64,000 nucleotides of DNA from Tessaracoccus antarcticus (GCF_003688855.1 NZ_REFW01000001.1:992001-1056000); one strand, 5' to 3'. Shown: positions 7,874 to 16,543, counted from the first letter of the stretch. Program-made: numbers and translations. The notes: generated by a model from the letters alone, not told the origin.

Positions 7874-9409
7874 TCAGGGACGGCTGATGAACTCATCGGC
7901 TGCCGGGGCGGGCAGGGCTGCCAGGTAGCCGGGTTCGGCGGTGTCGTTGCGGGCGGCGCACGCGCGTTCACGCTGCGCATCGAAGAAGCCGCGGGCGTCG
8001 GAGGCGTCCAGGTGGTACAGGCTCAGCGAGACGGGCCCGTCGGTGGTGTGGAGGGCGACGGTGGCCAGGTTGAGCTTGCGCTGCCACGGTCCCTGGGAGA
8101 TTCCCAACGACTGCATGCGGCGGTGAGGCACCAGCGTGATGGTGTGGTCGAGCCAGCCGTGGTGGGCGACCACCGTCTGGTCGTCAGCACCCCACAGGTG
8201 GCGCTTGAACCCCAGCGGTGTCAGCCAGCGGGCGCGGGAGGGTTGACCGTGGAGTGGGATGGCGTCGAGGTTGATGCCGGGCCAGAAGGCGCCCAGCACG
8301 CGGGTGACGTCGTCGCGGGTGCCGTACGGCAGCACTGTACCGCTGGTCTGTGCGCCCCCTTCGCCGCCGTGGAGGCCCAGCACGGTCACGCGGACGCGGT
8401 ACAGGCCTGTGAGACGTTGCAGGTAGTCCTGATGGATGGAGACGGCCTGGATCCGGTCGGCACGCAGGCTCTGCGACTGGGTGGTGAACAGCCCCCGTGT
8501 CATGTGGAGGCCGTCGGGGACCTTGTCCAGGTGGAAGTTCCAGTTGCTGACGATCTGGGCCCAGAGGTAGCCGCCGACGCCGAAGACCACGGCACCCAGG
8601 CCGGCGATGGTGAAGCCTTCACCCAGCCAGAGCATGCCGACGAGGAACGCCAACGCGCCCAGCAGCCACGGCAGGAATGAGGAGATCAGTACACCCTTGA
8701 CCAGTGTGACGGGGGACACCCTGACGACGGTGTGCGGTGGAACGGCGGGAGGTGCGGTTACGACGGCGGTGCCGTCATCATCCGTGGTGGCTGCGGTGGT
8801 GAGTCCACGCATGCGGGCCAGAAGTTGGTCGCGCAGCACCTCGGCGCGCTGTTTCGCCAGGAACTCGAGCTTCTTGCCGCCCGCGCCTCCGACGTCGATG
8901 GTGACGCTGGAGAGCCCCAGCAGGCGCGCCGGCAGTGAGCGTTCAATGTCGACGGACTGGATCTTGGCGTAGGAGATCCGGCTGGAGTCGCGGGAGAGGA
9001 AGTCCCGCTCGATGCGGAACTCCTCGTCGTCGGCGATGAAGGTGGTGGTGCGCCATTCGATGATGCCCCACACCAGGTTGAAGAGCACCACGGCCAGCAC
9101 GAGCCCGAGGATGATCCACATGAACGGGCCCATCTCCTTGATGGACTCGAACCCACGCTCGGCGATGTCGCGGCCGAACACCAGGATGAGGCCGAACACG
9201 GCGATCCAGCTGCGGGCGATGCCTGTCAGTGGGTGGGGGTGTTCGATCTCCTTGCGGAGCAGGACCACGGGCTCGGGGACGGTTGCCACGGCCTGGGTGT
9301 AGGCCGTCGCTTCGGGTGTCGCACGCATGGGGGGTGTGCCTGTGGGGGGAGGTGGGGCTCCACGGCGCACCACGATCCTGCGGGGAGGATCGGTGGGGGT
9401 TTGGCTCAT
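7874..9409 (-). CDS. Bacterial PH-domain membrane protein, YdbT-like
   Basis: The 511-residue protein has a proline-rich cytosolic N-terminus (residues 1-50), a first pair of membrane helices near 65-115, and a bPH_2 domain (TTTFIADDEEFRIERDFLSR). A second helix pair lies near 240-285, followed by further PH-like repeats (GLHMTRGLFTTQSQSLRADR). This is the architecture of YdbT, which pairs with YdbS in many Gram-positives; the biochemical role is unknown, with membrane stress resistance suggested for some. Its ATG overlaps the ydbS-like stop as TGATG, so it is the last gene of a coupled three-gene operon. Confidence 0.85.
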   Translation of the reverse strand: MSQTPTDPPRRIVVRRGAPPPPTGTPPMRATPEATAYTQAVATVPEPVVLLRKEIEHPHPLTGIARSWIAVFGLILVFGRDIAERGFESIKEMGPFMWIILGLVLAVVLFNLVWGIIEWRTTTFIADDEEFRIERDFLSRDSSRISYAKIQSVDIERSLPARLLGLSSVTIDVGGAGGKKLEFLAKQRAEVLRDQLLARMRGLTTAATTDDDGTAVVTAPPAVPPHTVVRVSPVTLVKGVLISSFLPWLLGALAFLVGMLWLGEGFTIAGLGAVVFGVGGYLWAQIVSNWNFHLDKVPDGLHMTRGLFTTQSQSLRADRIQAVSIHQDYLQRLTGLYRVRVTVLGLHGGEGGAQTSGTVLPYGTRDDVTRVLGAFWPGINLDAIPLHGQPSRARWLTPLGFKRHLWGADDQTVVAHHGWLDHTITLVPHRRMQSLGISQGPWQRKLNLATVALHTTDGPVSLSLYHLDASDARGFFDAQRERACAARNDTAEPGYLAALPAPAADEFISRP

Positions 9410-9909
9410 CAGATACCGGCCTGCAGCAGTTCGCCGCGCTCGATGAGCCGGTCGCGCAGGTTGACGGCGTCGGTGCGCGCAAGCCCGGGGATCATGATGG
9501 TGCCCGACGTCGACGACGTCACCAGTTCCACGCTGGCCAGCCCGAACTGGCGCTCAATGGGACCCGAGGACACGTTCACGAGTTGCATCCGCCCGTACGG
9601 GACGCACGTCAGTTCCCGCCACAGCAGGCCGCGGGTCAGGTAGACGTCGTCGTCAGTCTCCGCGTAACCCCAGCGGCGAAACACGCGCGGCGCGCGCAGG
9701 AACCGCCACGCCCACAGCACCAGGAAGGCAACCAGCGGCGCCCACCACCACGACATGTCCAGCAGCACCAACGGCACCACGACTGCGGCGCCCAGGAATG
9801 GCCAGGTGATGGCAATCATGAGGTATTTCAGCTTCAGGTACGACGGCGACAGCCGGTGCCAGGTTGCTGCGGGCGGGCGGAACAGATCGTCCATGGTGTC
9901 CTTTTCCAT
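9409..9909 (-). CDS. Bacterial PH-domain membrane protein, YdbS-like
   Basis: This 166-residue protein has two adjacent membrane helices (about residues 25-65) followed by a bPH_2 domain containing DDDVYLTRGLLWRELTCVPY and GRMQLVNVSSGPIERQFGL. I place the start at the ATG at 9909 because it forms a TGATG overlap with the upstream stop, the same junction used between this gene and the next. An internal ATG at 9894 (MDDLFRPP) is an alternative. It is the middle gene of the DUF1707-YdbS-YdbT operon. Confidence 0.85.
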   Translation of the reverse strand: MEKDTMDDLFRPPAATWHRLSPSYLKLKYLMIAITWPFLGAAVVVPLVLLDMSWWWAPLVAFLVLWAWRFLRAPRVFRRWGYAETDDDVYLTRGLLWRELTCVPYGRMQLVNVSSGPIERQFGLASVELVTSSTSGTIMIPGLARTDAVNLRDRLIERGELLQAGI

Positions 9910-10553
9910 CAACGCACGAAGCGTTCGTATTTGCCTGGCCGGCCGCCGGGGCCGAGCACGGTGACCTGGCCCATGACCATGGTCCCGTGGAGTTCCACCG
10001 TGACGGAGGCGGGCCCCACTGGCACGTTCTTTGCCTTGTAGTCGCCCATGATGTTGCTGATCGAGTTCACGACGCGGATGCCTTCGGGCACCCGGATACG
10101 GACGTCGCCCATGAGGTTGCTGATGTTGATGTGGACGGTCTCGGCGGCGAAGGTGGCGTTCACGAGATCAAGTTTGAGAGTGCCCAGGATCACCATGAGG
10201 CTCGTCTCCTGGGGGATGTGCAGGGGAGCACCCGGGTTCAGCGTCGTCATCACGGTGGTGGAGTTGTGCAGCACAGTACCGGTGGCGGGTGTCCCGCTGA
10301 AACGGCGTTCTGGGACGTGTGCGCTCAGAGGTGCGGGTGTGGGCGCCTCCGACGGGGCGACCAGGTCCGTGGTGATGGCGTCGAGCTCCGCAAACGTGCG
10401 GGCCGCGTAGGTGTGGTTGAGGCGTTCGTCGTGTTCCTCGAACGTGATGCGGCCCTCACTGAAGGCACGGCCCAGGACGTCGGCGACGAGTTCGCGGTCG
10501 CCGTCGGAGCATCGGAGGTGACCGATGCCGCCGGGATGATCCTGAGCGCTCAC
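9909..10553 (-). CDS. DUF1707 (SHOCT-like) and LiaF-like C-terminal domain protein
   Basis: The protein carries an N-terminal DUF1707 domain (LRCSDGDRELVADVLGRAF, then GRITFEEHDERL), typical of actinobacterial membrane-stress proteins. A proline/alanine linker follows, then a beta-rich C-terminal domain like the cell-wall-active antibiotic response domain (SLMVILGTLKLDL, HINISNLMGDVRIRVPEG). No membrane helix is obvious, so it is probably a peripheral partner of the two PH-domain proteins. The start is uncertain: GTG 10553 (VSAQDHPGG) or GTG 10580; I prefer 10553. First gene of the coupled operon. Confidence 0.8.
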   Translation of the reverse strand: MSAQDHPGGIGHLRCSDGDRELVADVLGRAFSEGRITFEEHDERLNHTYAARTFAELDAITTDLVAPSEAPTPAPLSAHVPERRFSGTPATGTVLHNSTTVMTTLNPGAPLHIPQETSLMVILGTLKLDLVNATFAAETVHINISNLMGDVRIRVPEGIRVVNSISNIMGDYKAKNVPVGPASVTVELHGTMVMGQVTVLGPGGRPGKYERFVR

Positions 10554-10652
10554 CCTGCCAGTGTAAGGGGGGAGCGCCACACGGCCTCACCCCGGAGCCG
10601 GTGTGCGCGAGGGCGGGGGTGTCGGCTAAGCTGGCGTCGGCCTCAGGGCCAC

Positions 10653-10723
10653 GCGGGCGTAGCTCAATGGTAGAGCGTCAGCTTCCCAAGCTGAACACGC
10701 GGGTTCGATTCCCGTCGCCCGCT
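10653..10723 (+). tRNA. tRNA-Gly (anticodon CCC)
   Basis: A complete 71-nt cloverleaf is visible. The seven-pair acceptor is GCGGGCG/CGCCCGC, the D arm GCTC/GAGC, and the anticodon stem TCAGC/GCTGA encloses the seven-base loop TTCCCAA. The T arm CGGGT/CCCGT surrounds TTCGATT. The anticodon in the loop is CCC, the discriminator is T, and CCA is not encoded. Confidence 0.93.
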
Positions 10724-10782
10724 CGACGGTGGGGCCCCGGTCAGACCGTTGTGGTCGGCTCCGCACCGAAACGTGGGGCCAT

Positions 10783-10857
10783 GCGGGTGTAGCTCAGTGG
10801 TAGAGCGTCAGCCTTTCCGGGCTGAAGATGTTGGTTCGATTCCTTCCGCCCGCTCCA
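10783..10857 (+). tRNA. Degenerate tRNA-Gly-like gene with abnormal anticodon and T arms
   Basis: This element has the tRNA-Gly acceptor stem (GCGGGTG/CGCCCGC with one G-T pair), a normal D arm and an encoded CCA (10855-10857). Two parts are abnormal. The anticodon stem TCAGC/GCTGA encloses eight bases (CTTTCCGG), or six if CAGCC/GGCTG is used, instead of seven. The T stem GTTGG/CCTTC has two T-T mismatches. It is either a decayed tandem copy of the glycine tRNA 60 bases upstream or an unusual functional species. A TCC-like anticodon can be read but is not in a standard frame of the loop. The HAD gene ends antisense within it. Confidence 0.55.
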
Positions 10858-11572
10858 ATCGCCGCGAGACATCACCGGGCGGCGTCATCCCCCATCCGTG
10901 GATCACGATCGTGGCAACCTCATCCGGTGTGTCCGCGACCGCGAGGGCCCCGGCGGCCAGGAGTTCGTCCCGGTCCGCGACCCCGGTCGTCACGCCCAGC
11001 GGACGCATCCCGGCGGCGATGGCCATGGTCATGTCGCTGGTGGCATCGCCCACGTACCAGGTGTCCCCGGCCTCGACGCCCAACTCCTCCAGCGCCAGCA
11101 GCCCTGAATCGGGTGCGGGTTTTCCGTGCAGTACCCGCTCGGTACCCACGAGCACATCGACGAGGTGGCGAAGGCCGATGATCTCCAGCAGATGCTCGGC
11201 ACCCGGCGTGGTCTTGGCCGTGACGACGCCGATGGAGTGTCCGGCGGCGCGTAGCCGCACCAGCATCTCCGGCACGCCGGGCAGGAGCAGGGCCGCGCCG
11301 ACGGCCTCGATGGCGGGCACGTAGGCGGTGCGGTAGGCGGCAACCATGGCGGTGACGCTGTCGTGGCCGATGTCCTGGCCCGTCAGGTCGGCCAGCGCGA
11401 CGTCGAGAGGCCGCCCGATGGTGGCGCGGATCGCGTGGCGTTCCGCCTCGTGCCCGGCGCCGGTGATGGCCAGGTGCATGGTGTCCTCGATGACCGAGAC
11501 GCTGTCTGCCAGCGTCCCATCGAGGTCGAAGACGGTGGCGCGGCGGGGGAGGGAGATGTGGGGGGTCACCAC
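10808..11572 (-). CDS. HAD-superfamily phosphatase (phosphoglycolate phosphatase-like)
   Basis: The 254-residue protein begins with the HAD motif I (VFDLDGTLADS, nucleophile Asp near residue 15). It has an alpha-helical cap, motif II in GVVTAKT, a Lys at HGKPAPDSG, and motif IV as YVGDATSDM. This is the Gph/PGP subgroup that dephosphorylates small phosphosugars or phosphoglycolate; the substrate is unassigned. The last 17 or so residues (RLERAEGIEPTSSARKG) are antisense to the tRNA-like element at 10783-10857. The natural protein may therefore once have ended earlier. The start is GTG at 11572, followed by a second GTG codon. Confidence 0.88.
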   Translation of the reverse strand: MVTPHISLPRRATVFDLDGTLADSVSVIEDTMHLAITGAGHEAERHAIRATIGRPLDVALADLTGQDIGHDSVTAMVAAYRTAYVPAIEAVGAALLLPGVPEMLVRLRAAGHSIGVVTAKTTPGAEHLLEIIGLRHLVDVLVGTERVLHGKPAPDSGLLALEELGVEAGDTWYVGDATSDMTMAIAAGMRPLGVTTGVADRDELLAAGALAVADTPDEVATIVIHGWGMTPPGDVSRRLERAEGIEPTSSARKG

Positions 11573-11671
11573 ACCAGCGTAGGCCCCGGAGAAGGGGTGT
11601 CGTCAGCGCAGGGGTCTGCGGCGCAGGCACGGCGTGAACGGGGAGGCCCGGGCATGGCCTAGGGTTTGTCC

Positions 11672-12253
11672 GTGTCCAGCGAACCGGCTGCAACAACGCC
11701 ACGGCAACGGGGGCGCGCCACCATGCCCTGGGTCGTGACCATCACGCTGCTGGTGTGCGCGCTGGCCGCCATCGCTCTCACCGGTGGTTTCGGCAGGAAC
11801 GCCGCAGCCTTCGTCGGCAGCGAGTACGACACGGATGCCACGATCTCGACGCGCCTGTGGGACGTCTCGGTGGAGGGTGCGGAGATGTCGCACGAGGACG
11901 GCACCGTGCGGGTCCACATCGTCGCCACGAACAAGCAGCTTGACAGTGCACGGGACCTCACCACCAACATGCTGGTGGTGATTCTTCCGGATGACACCGC
12001 GATGTGGCGGAGTTCCTGCTTCCCCGTGGACCGGTCCTCCTTCGGGCCTGAGGTTCCCACACGGGCGGTGTGCGAGTTCGACTACGAGCGCAACGACGTG
12101 CCCGCCCCCGCCGTGGCGGAGACCATGGACGTCCGGGTGGTGGTCTGCGACCAGACGATGACGGACGCGCTCATCCACGTCCCCACGCCGGAAGCCGGCG
12201 AGCCCGTCGGGTGGGTCGGGGTGACGGCCACGGCCGTGGTGGACCAACCATGA
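11672..12253 (+). CDS. Membrane-anchored extracytoplasmic protein 1 of a three-gene set
   Basis: A GTG at 11672 (VSSEPAATTPRQRGRA) is the likely start; TTG at 11666 is also in frame. The 193-residue protein has a basic cytosolic N-terminus, one membrane helix (about residues 18-40) and an external domain. That domain is beta-rich, with two cysteines (SSCFPVDRSS and TRAVCEFDYE) that could form a disulfide. No enzymatic motif is seen. Its stop overlaps the next ATG (ATGA). The three consecutive proteins share length, topology and external-domain style, suggesting ancient duplication. Confidence 0.65.
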   Translation: MSSEPAATTPRQRGRATMPWVVTITLLVCALAAIALTGGFGRNAAAFVGSEYDTDATISTRLWDVSVEGAEMSHEDGTVRVHIVATNKQLDSARDLTTNMLVVILPDDTAMWRSSCFPVDRSSFGPEVPTRAVCEFDYERNDVPAPAVAETMDVRVVVCDQTMTDALIHVPTPEAGEPVGWVGVTATAVVDQP

Positions 12254-12804
12254 ACCGGCGTGTGGCTGGTGTCGTCGCCGTGGTGGTGAGCCTTGTCGTG
12301 GTGGGGGTTGTGCGCTCCGCGATCCCGCCCTACCTGCCCACCCAGTCCCACGTCTCCCCCGATGAGCAGTCCGTCGTGGATCTGGAGGTGGGCGCCATCC
12401 AGTTGCTGGAGGTCCGTGCGGCCACCCGACTGCAGGGCGACGGGTCCTTCCCCGATGGCCTCGGCACCGACGCCACCTTCGTGACGGCGCGGGTGCGCAT
12501 CACGCCCCACGGGGGGACGCTGCGGGTGGTGAGCGACATCCAGAGCGCTGACGGCCGGAGCTACGAAGCCCTTGACGTGGCAGGCCTTCCGTCCCCCGCC
12601 GTCGTGTACGTGGGGCAGCGCGTCACACAGACGCTCATCTTCGAGGTGCCCGCGGACAGGCTTGCGGGCGCACACCTCGTGATCCGCGGCGCCGGTGACG
12701 ACGGCGTGCAGGCCATCCAGCCGGTGGCCTGGTTTCCCGTCGAGGTGGACGTGGAGTCGGGAAGCCTGACCATCGACGAGACGATCGTGGAGCCCGCAGC
12801 GTGA
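12250..12804 (+). CDS. Membrane-anchored extracytoplasmic protein 2, DUF4352-like
   Basis: The ATG at 12250 overlaps the previous stop. The 184-residue protein has an N-terminal signal anchor (VAGVVAVVVSLVVVGVV) and an external beta-sandwich. Strand patterns such as ATFVTARVRITPHGG and QRVTQTLIFEVPADRLAGA resemble DUF4352/TRF2-like immunoglobulin-fold domains, in which a loop is closed by the phrase (L/I)xFEVP. Such domains occur on bacterial lipoproteins and anchors of unknown role. Its end overlaps the next GTG start by four bases. Confidence 0.65.
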   Translation: MNRRVAGVVAVVVSLVVVGVVRSAIPPYLPTQSHVSPDEQSVVDLEVGAIQLLEVRAATRLQGDGSFPDGLGTDATFVTARVRITPHGGTLRVVSDIQSADGRSYEALDVAGLPSPAVVYVGQRVTQTLIFEVPADRLAGAHLVIRGAGDDGVQAIQPVAWFPVEVDVESGSLTIDETIVEPAA

Positions 12805-13367
12805 TGTCGCGCGGCAGGTGGGGTCCCTGGCTGGGGTTCGCATGCGTCGTGGTGGCGTGCCTGGTGTTCTCGGTGGGTGCCGGTGCGTGGATCGTCCGCA
12901 CCACGGAACCCACGCAGCTGGGAAGTGGCGTGGTGGGAAGCTGGGCCGAGCTCTCTGACCAGGGCTTCCGCGTCCGGCTCGACGACGTGGAGATGGCGAC
13001 GGCCTTTCCCAGTTCGTATGACCCGACGGATGACGTGATGGCCCCCGAGGGGTTCCAGTTCCTGCGGGTGCGCCTGACCGTGGAGTCGCTTGTCCCTGCG
13101 GAGGGGGTCCTCGGCTGCCTGGTCCAACTCCGCAACCGTGACGGTGAGCAGATCGGCAACAAGGACTACGGCATCGACGGGCCGGCTGCGTCGGACTGCA
13201 ATGCGCTTGCGGCCACCAACAAGGCAGGGGGGCCCATTGGGGAGGGCGACCGGTTCGAGTCCCAGTCAGTGTTCATCGTGGTGCCTGAGGACCTCGACTC
13301 GTTCACGCTCGACATCGTGCCCCTCTTCGTCGAGGATGACGTCCTCTGGAGCTTCGAACTCGGCTGA
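12801..13367 (+). CDS. Membrane-anchored extracytoplasmic protein 3, DUF4352-like
   Basis: This gene starts at GTG 12801, overlapping the previous stop. The 188-residue protein has one N-terminal membrane helix (LGFACVVVACLVFSVGAGAW) and a DUF4352-like external domain: FQFLRVRLTVESL, two cysteines near the middle, and the closing phrase QSVFIVVPEDLDSFTLDI. It completes the three-gene coupled set. Its last 102 bases overlap antisense with the convergent membrane protein gene ending at 13266. Both C-termini look protein-like, so I keep both. Confidence 0.65.
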   Translation: MMSRGRWGPWLGFACVVVACLVFSVGAGAWIVRTTEPTQLGSGVVGSWAELSDQGFRVRLDDVEMATAFPSSYDPTDDVMAPEGFQFLRVRLTVESLVPAEGVLGCLVQLRNRDGEQIGNKDYGIDGPAASDCNALAATNKAGGPIGEGDRFESQSVFIVVPEDLDSFTLDIVPLFVEDDVLWSFELG

Positions 13368-14636
13368 GCTGGCCCCGATGGTGTCGGCCAGGCCGCGGTC
13401 GAACGTCGCCGCGTACAGACACAGCGCCAGGGACGTGAAGACCGTCTCGACGACGAAATCGATGGCGTTGAACGCCAGGAACATGTCCGACTGGGTCCCG
13501 GCGGCGAACGTGACGGACAGCAGTGCCGCCGACGCGGAGCGTCCTGCCGCCAACAGCGCGGCGAGCATGAGGAAGGCGCCGAGGAGGAACGGCCCGGAGC
13601 GCCAGATGAGGCGGAAGGCGTGGCCCAGCGGCAGGTACTTCATCCGCACATCCTCGGTGAGGAACTGCACGGCCCGGCTGAACGAGGTGGGCTGCGGTGC
13701 CGCCCCGGGCAGGGGACGCCTCCTGCGCGACCTCAGCCGCTCAGGAACCAGGTCACGAACACGGAACTCGCGCCACCCGAAGACGATGGCCACCAGCGCC
13801 AGCCATACGAGCGGCAGCGCGATGCCCAGCCACACTCCCGGCACGAACACCTCCACCAACCAGTGGCTGAACCGGGCCACGGCTTCGGGGAGCGTGAGGT
13901 TGAAGGGCAGGGACATCTCGGGCAGCCATTCGAGGAACCGGTGCCGGGCGTGCTGGCCCTGGCGCCAGATGTTGACGCCCAGCAGCCAGATCCTCACCTC
14001 GCGGAGCGCGATGAGGACGATGAAGAAGGTGGCGAACACCCACAGGCCCTCCAGGAACAGCAGCGGCACCCGCCACCAGGCGGATGTTCGATCCCGGACC
14101 AACCGGCCCCAGAGCGTGCGCAGGAGCAGTGCGGCCACACCGACGGCGAGATAGGTGGGCAGCCACTCCGCCGATACGCCGATCGACCATTCATCGTTCC
14201 CGAACCGGCGAAACACTGTGTTCCACAGGAATCCCTCCCTGATCATCTCGTCGACGACGCCCCACACGGCGTAGACGCCGAGGACGGGTCCCACCGTCAG
14301 CAGGGCCACCTCCAGCGGACGCTCCGTTCGCGTCACCGTCGTCGGGAGGGAGGGGTTCGGGGCCTCGGAGCCCGCACGCAACCCCCGTGTGGTCGGCAAC
14401 CCGGGTTCCAGGCTGAGGATGGCGAGAATGACGGAGACCACCCTGGCCGTCACGCCGAGGACGAAGACGATGATGGCAAGCGGTCCCCACGCGGCCCCCA
14501 TCATCGCGGAGGCCATGTTGGAGGCGGTCTGCAGCAGCCATCCGAGCGCCAGCCATGTTCCCACCTGCGGAAGGAAACGCGCCCACAGCCGCCACATCTC
14601 ATGGACGAGGACGTCAAACTCCCGGATCAGCAGCAC
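13266..14636 (-). CDS. Polytopic membrane protein, function unknown
   Basis: The 456-residue protein has around eight to ten hydrophobic segments. Examples are VGTWLALGWLLQTASN, PLAIIVFVLGVTARVVSVIL, LLFLEGLWVFATFFIVLIAL and PLVWLALVAIVFGW. They are separated by tryptophan/arginine-rich loops, and an acidic cytosolic tail follows. No transporter signature is recognised. Position suggests a link with the three anchored proteins, with which it converges and overlaps by 102 bases. It could be their membrane partner, but that is inference. Confidence 0.65.
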   Translation of the reverse strand: MLLIREFDVLVHEMWRLWARFLPQVGTWLALGWLLQTASNMASAMMGAAWGPLAIIVFVLGVTARVVSVILAILSLEPGLPTTRGLRAGSEAPNPSLPTTVTRTERPLEVALLTVGPVLGVYAVWGVVDEMIREGFLWNTVFRRFGNDEWSIGVSAEWLPTYLAVGVAALLLRTLWGRLVRDRTSAWWRVPLLFLEGLWVFATFFIVLIALREVRIWLLGVNIWRQGQHARHRFLEWLPEMSLPFNLTLPEAVARFSHWLVEVFVPGVWLGIALPLVWLALVAIVFGWREFRVRDLVPERLRSRRRRPLPGAAPQPTSFSRAVQFLTEDVRMKYLPLGHAFRLIWRSGPFLLGAFLMLAALLAAGRSASAALLSVTFAAGTQSDMFLAFNAIDFVVETVFTSLALCLYAATFDRGLADTIGASSAEFEAPEDVILDEEGHDVERERVEVLRHHDEH

Positions 14637-14763
14637 GCGCGCATCGTAACGCGGCCGGGGATCCCGGGTGCGCCTCAGCGAGGTCCGTGCGGCGCACCAC
14701 GACCATCTGGAGGGCGAAAATGACAGTCACAACGGGCTCACCGTCACCCGAGGGGCAACGACA

Positions 14764-14807
14764 ACGGGGCGGGTACCCGGGGCGTGTGCACCGGATACCC
14801 GCCCCGT
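14764..14807 (-). terminator. Intrinsic terminator-like hairpin after the DEAD-box helicase gene
   Basis: The arms 14764-14780 and 14791-14807 pair over 17 positions with one mismatch, around a ten-base loop. The hairpin starts seven bases after the helicase stop at 14815, reading on the minus strand, and is followed by TTGTCGTTG. No long T-run is present, as is common in high-GC genomes. Confidence 0.65.
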
Positions 14808-14814
14808 CAGGGAG

Positions 14815-16296
14815 TCAGCGGGAGCGTCGGAAGTTGCGGGAGAAATCCGCGGCCGACGTGGACCCGGCGCTCGAGGCGCCGACGTTCGAGCGACCCGACC
14901 CGCCCGTGCGGCCGGAACCGCCGGAACCGCTGGGGCGCCCCCCGCCAGCAGTCGAGGAGGAGGAACCATTGCGTGCACCGGAGCCACCGCGCGAGCGGTT
15001 GCGGCCACCGGAGTTGCCACCGCCCCCGGAGGAGGTGCGGCGGGGACCCTGCTCCTGCTTCGGCTGCACACCGGACTTCTCCGCGGCCTCGGCCGGGGTG
15101 AGGAAGATGCGCTCGCCGGGAGCAAGCGAAGCCAGGATGTCGGCACCGGTGGTGGCTGCCGTGGAGGTGGCGTTGATCTTGGCCTGGCGCAGCAGCGTAC
15201 GAACCTCGTTGCGCTGCGTCGGCAGTTCCAGCGTGACGACGGTGCCGGCGTTGCCCGCACGGGCGGTGCGGCCGGAGCGGTGCAGGTACGCCTTGTGCTC
15301 GGTGGGCGGGTCGGCGTGCACCACGAGGGAGACGTCGTCGACGTGGATGCCGCGGGCGGCGATGTCGGTGGCCACGAGAGTGGAGACCTTGCCGGAGTGG
15401 AAGGCGTCCATGTTGCGGGTGCGGGCGTTCTGGCTCAGGTTGCCGTGCAGGTCCACCGTCGGGATGCCGAGTCCGATGAGCTGCTTCGCCAGCTTCTTCG
15501 CGCCGTGCTTGGTGCGGGTGAAGATGATGGTGTGGCCCGGCGCGGCGGCCAGGTCGGCCAGCACAGCGGTGCGGGACTCGGTGTCGACGCGGAGCACGTG
15601 GTGGTCCATCTCGCCGACCGGGGACAGCTCGGAGTCGGCCTCGTGAACCACGGGGGAGTGCAGGAACTGCTTGACGAGCGTGTTCACGCCCGCATCCAGC
15701 GTGGCGGAGAACAGCATGCGCTGCCCATCGGGTGCGGTGGCCTGCAGGATGCGGCGCACATTGGGCAGGAACCCCATATCGGCCATGTGGTCGGCCTCGT
15801 CGATGACGGTGATCCGCACCTGGGAGAGGTCCACGAGGTTCTGGCCCATGAGGTCCAGCAGCCGGCCGGGGCAGGCGATGACCACGTCGACGCCGGTGGC
15901 GATCGCACGGGCCTGGGGGTTCTGGTTGACGCCACCGAAGACGACGGTGCTGGTGAGGCCGGCGACCTTCTCCAGCGGTACCAGCGACTCGTGGAGCTGG
16001 AGTGCCAGCTCACGGGTGGGGGCCAGGACCAGAGCGCGGGGCTTCCTGGGCTGGCGGCGGCCGGAGGCGCGGAGCTGCTGCACGAGCGGCAGCAGGAACG
16101 CGAACGACTTGCCGGAGCCGGTGCGGCCACGGCCGAGGACGTCGCGTCCGGCCAGGGAGTCGGGGAGTGTCGCCGCCTGGATGGGCGTCGGGATGGTGAT
16201 GCCGCGTGCGTTGAGGGCAGCGACAAGGTCAGCGGACACGCCGAGGCGTGCGAAATCTGAAGACAAGAAAGATAACCAATCGGGAGTGAGTCTCAC
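14815..16296 (-). CDS. DEAD-box ATP-dependent RNA helicase, RhlE-like, with Gly/Ser/Arg tail
   Basis: The protein unwinds RNA duplexes in ribosome assembly or mRNA turnover. Motifs are in order: Q-motif region GITIPTPIQAATLPDSL, Walker A as GRGRTGSGKS, PTRELALQ, DEAD in VIDEADHMADMGF, SAT in LFSATL, ATDIAARGI and HRSGRTARAG. About 100 C-terminal residues are low-complexity, Gly/Ser/Arg-rich (GNSGGRNRSRGGSG), probably an RNA-binding tail. I place the start at GTG 16296 (VRLTPDWLSF), giving 493 residues; TTG nearer the SSDFARLGV phrase is an alternative. The frame upstream is a shadow. Confidence 0.92.
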   Translation of the reverse strand: MRLTPDWLSFLSSDFARLGVSADLVAALNARGITIPTPIQAATLPDSLAGRDVLGRGRTGSGKSFAFLLPLVQQLRASGRRQPRKPRALVLAPTRELALQLHESLVPLEKVAGLTSTVVFGGVNQNPQARAIATGVDVVIACPGRLLDLMGQNLVDLSQVRITVIDEADHMADMGFLPNVRRILQATAPDGQRMLFSATLDAGVNTLVKQFLHSPVVHEADSELSPVGEMDHHVLRVDTESRTAVLADLAAAPGHTIIFTRTKHGAKKLAKQLIGLGIPTVDLHGNLSQNARTRNMDAFHSGKVSTLVATDIAARGIHVDDVSLVVHADPPTEHKAYLHRSGRTARAGNAGTVVTLELPTQRNEVRTLLRQAKINATSTAATTGADILASLAPGERIFLTPAEAAEKSGVQPKQEQGPRRTSSGGGGNSGGRNRSRGGSGARNGSSSSTAGGGRPSGSGGSGRTGGSGRSNVGASSAGSTSAADFSRNFRRSR

Positions 16297-16543
16297 CGGT
16301 GCAAAAGCTCTGTTGAAGCATCTACGGCGTCCAAGCAACAAGTGCTGCGCCAAGCGGCCCGAGGTAAGACTGGGCGGACCGACGAAGAGAACTCTACCAC
16401 CGCGTGTGGCTTCGGCAGGAATCGTCGCCGCCGTGGGCCCGCATCCCGGGGGTGGGTTCGACCGTTGGTGGGGCAGATGATCCCCCGTGTGGCCAATACT
16501 GGTGGTGCACGGCGACCTCCCGCCGTCCCGGAGGGAGGACACC

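Noticed and set aside
14668-16260. Long plus-strand frame over the DEAD-box helicase
   Set aside because: No protein motif; the minus strand carries all helicase motifs in order, so this frame is a shadow.
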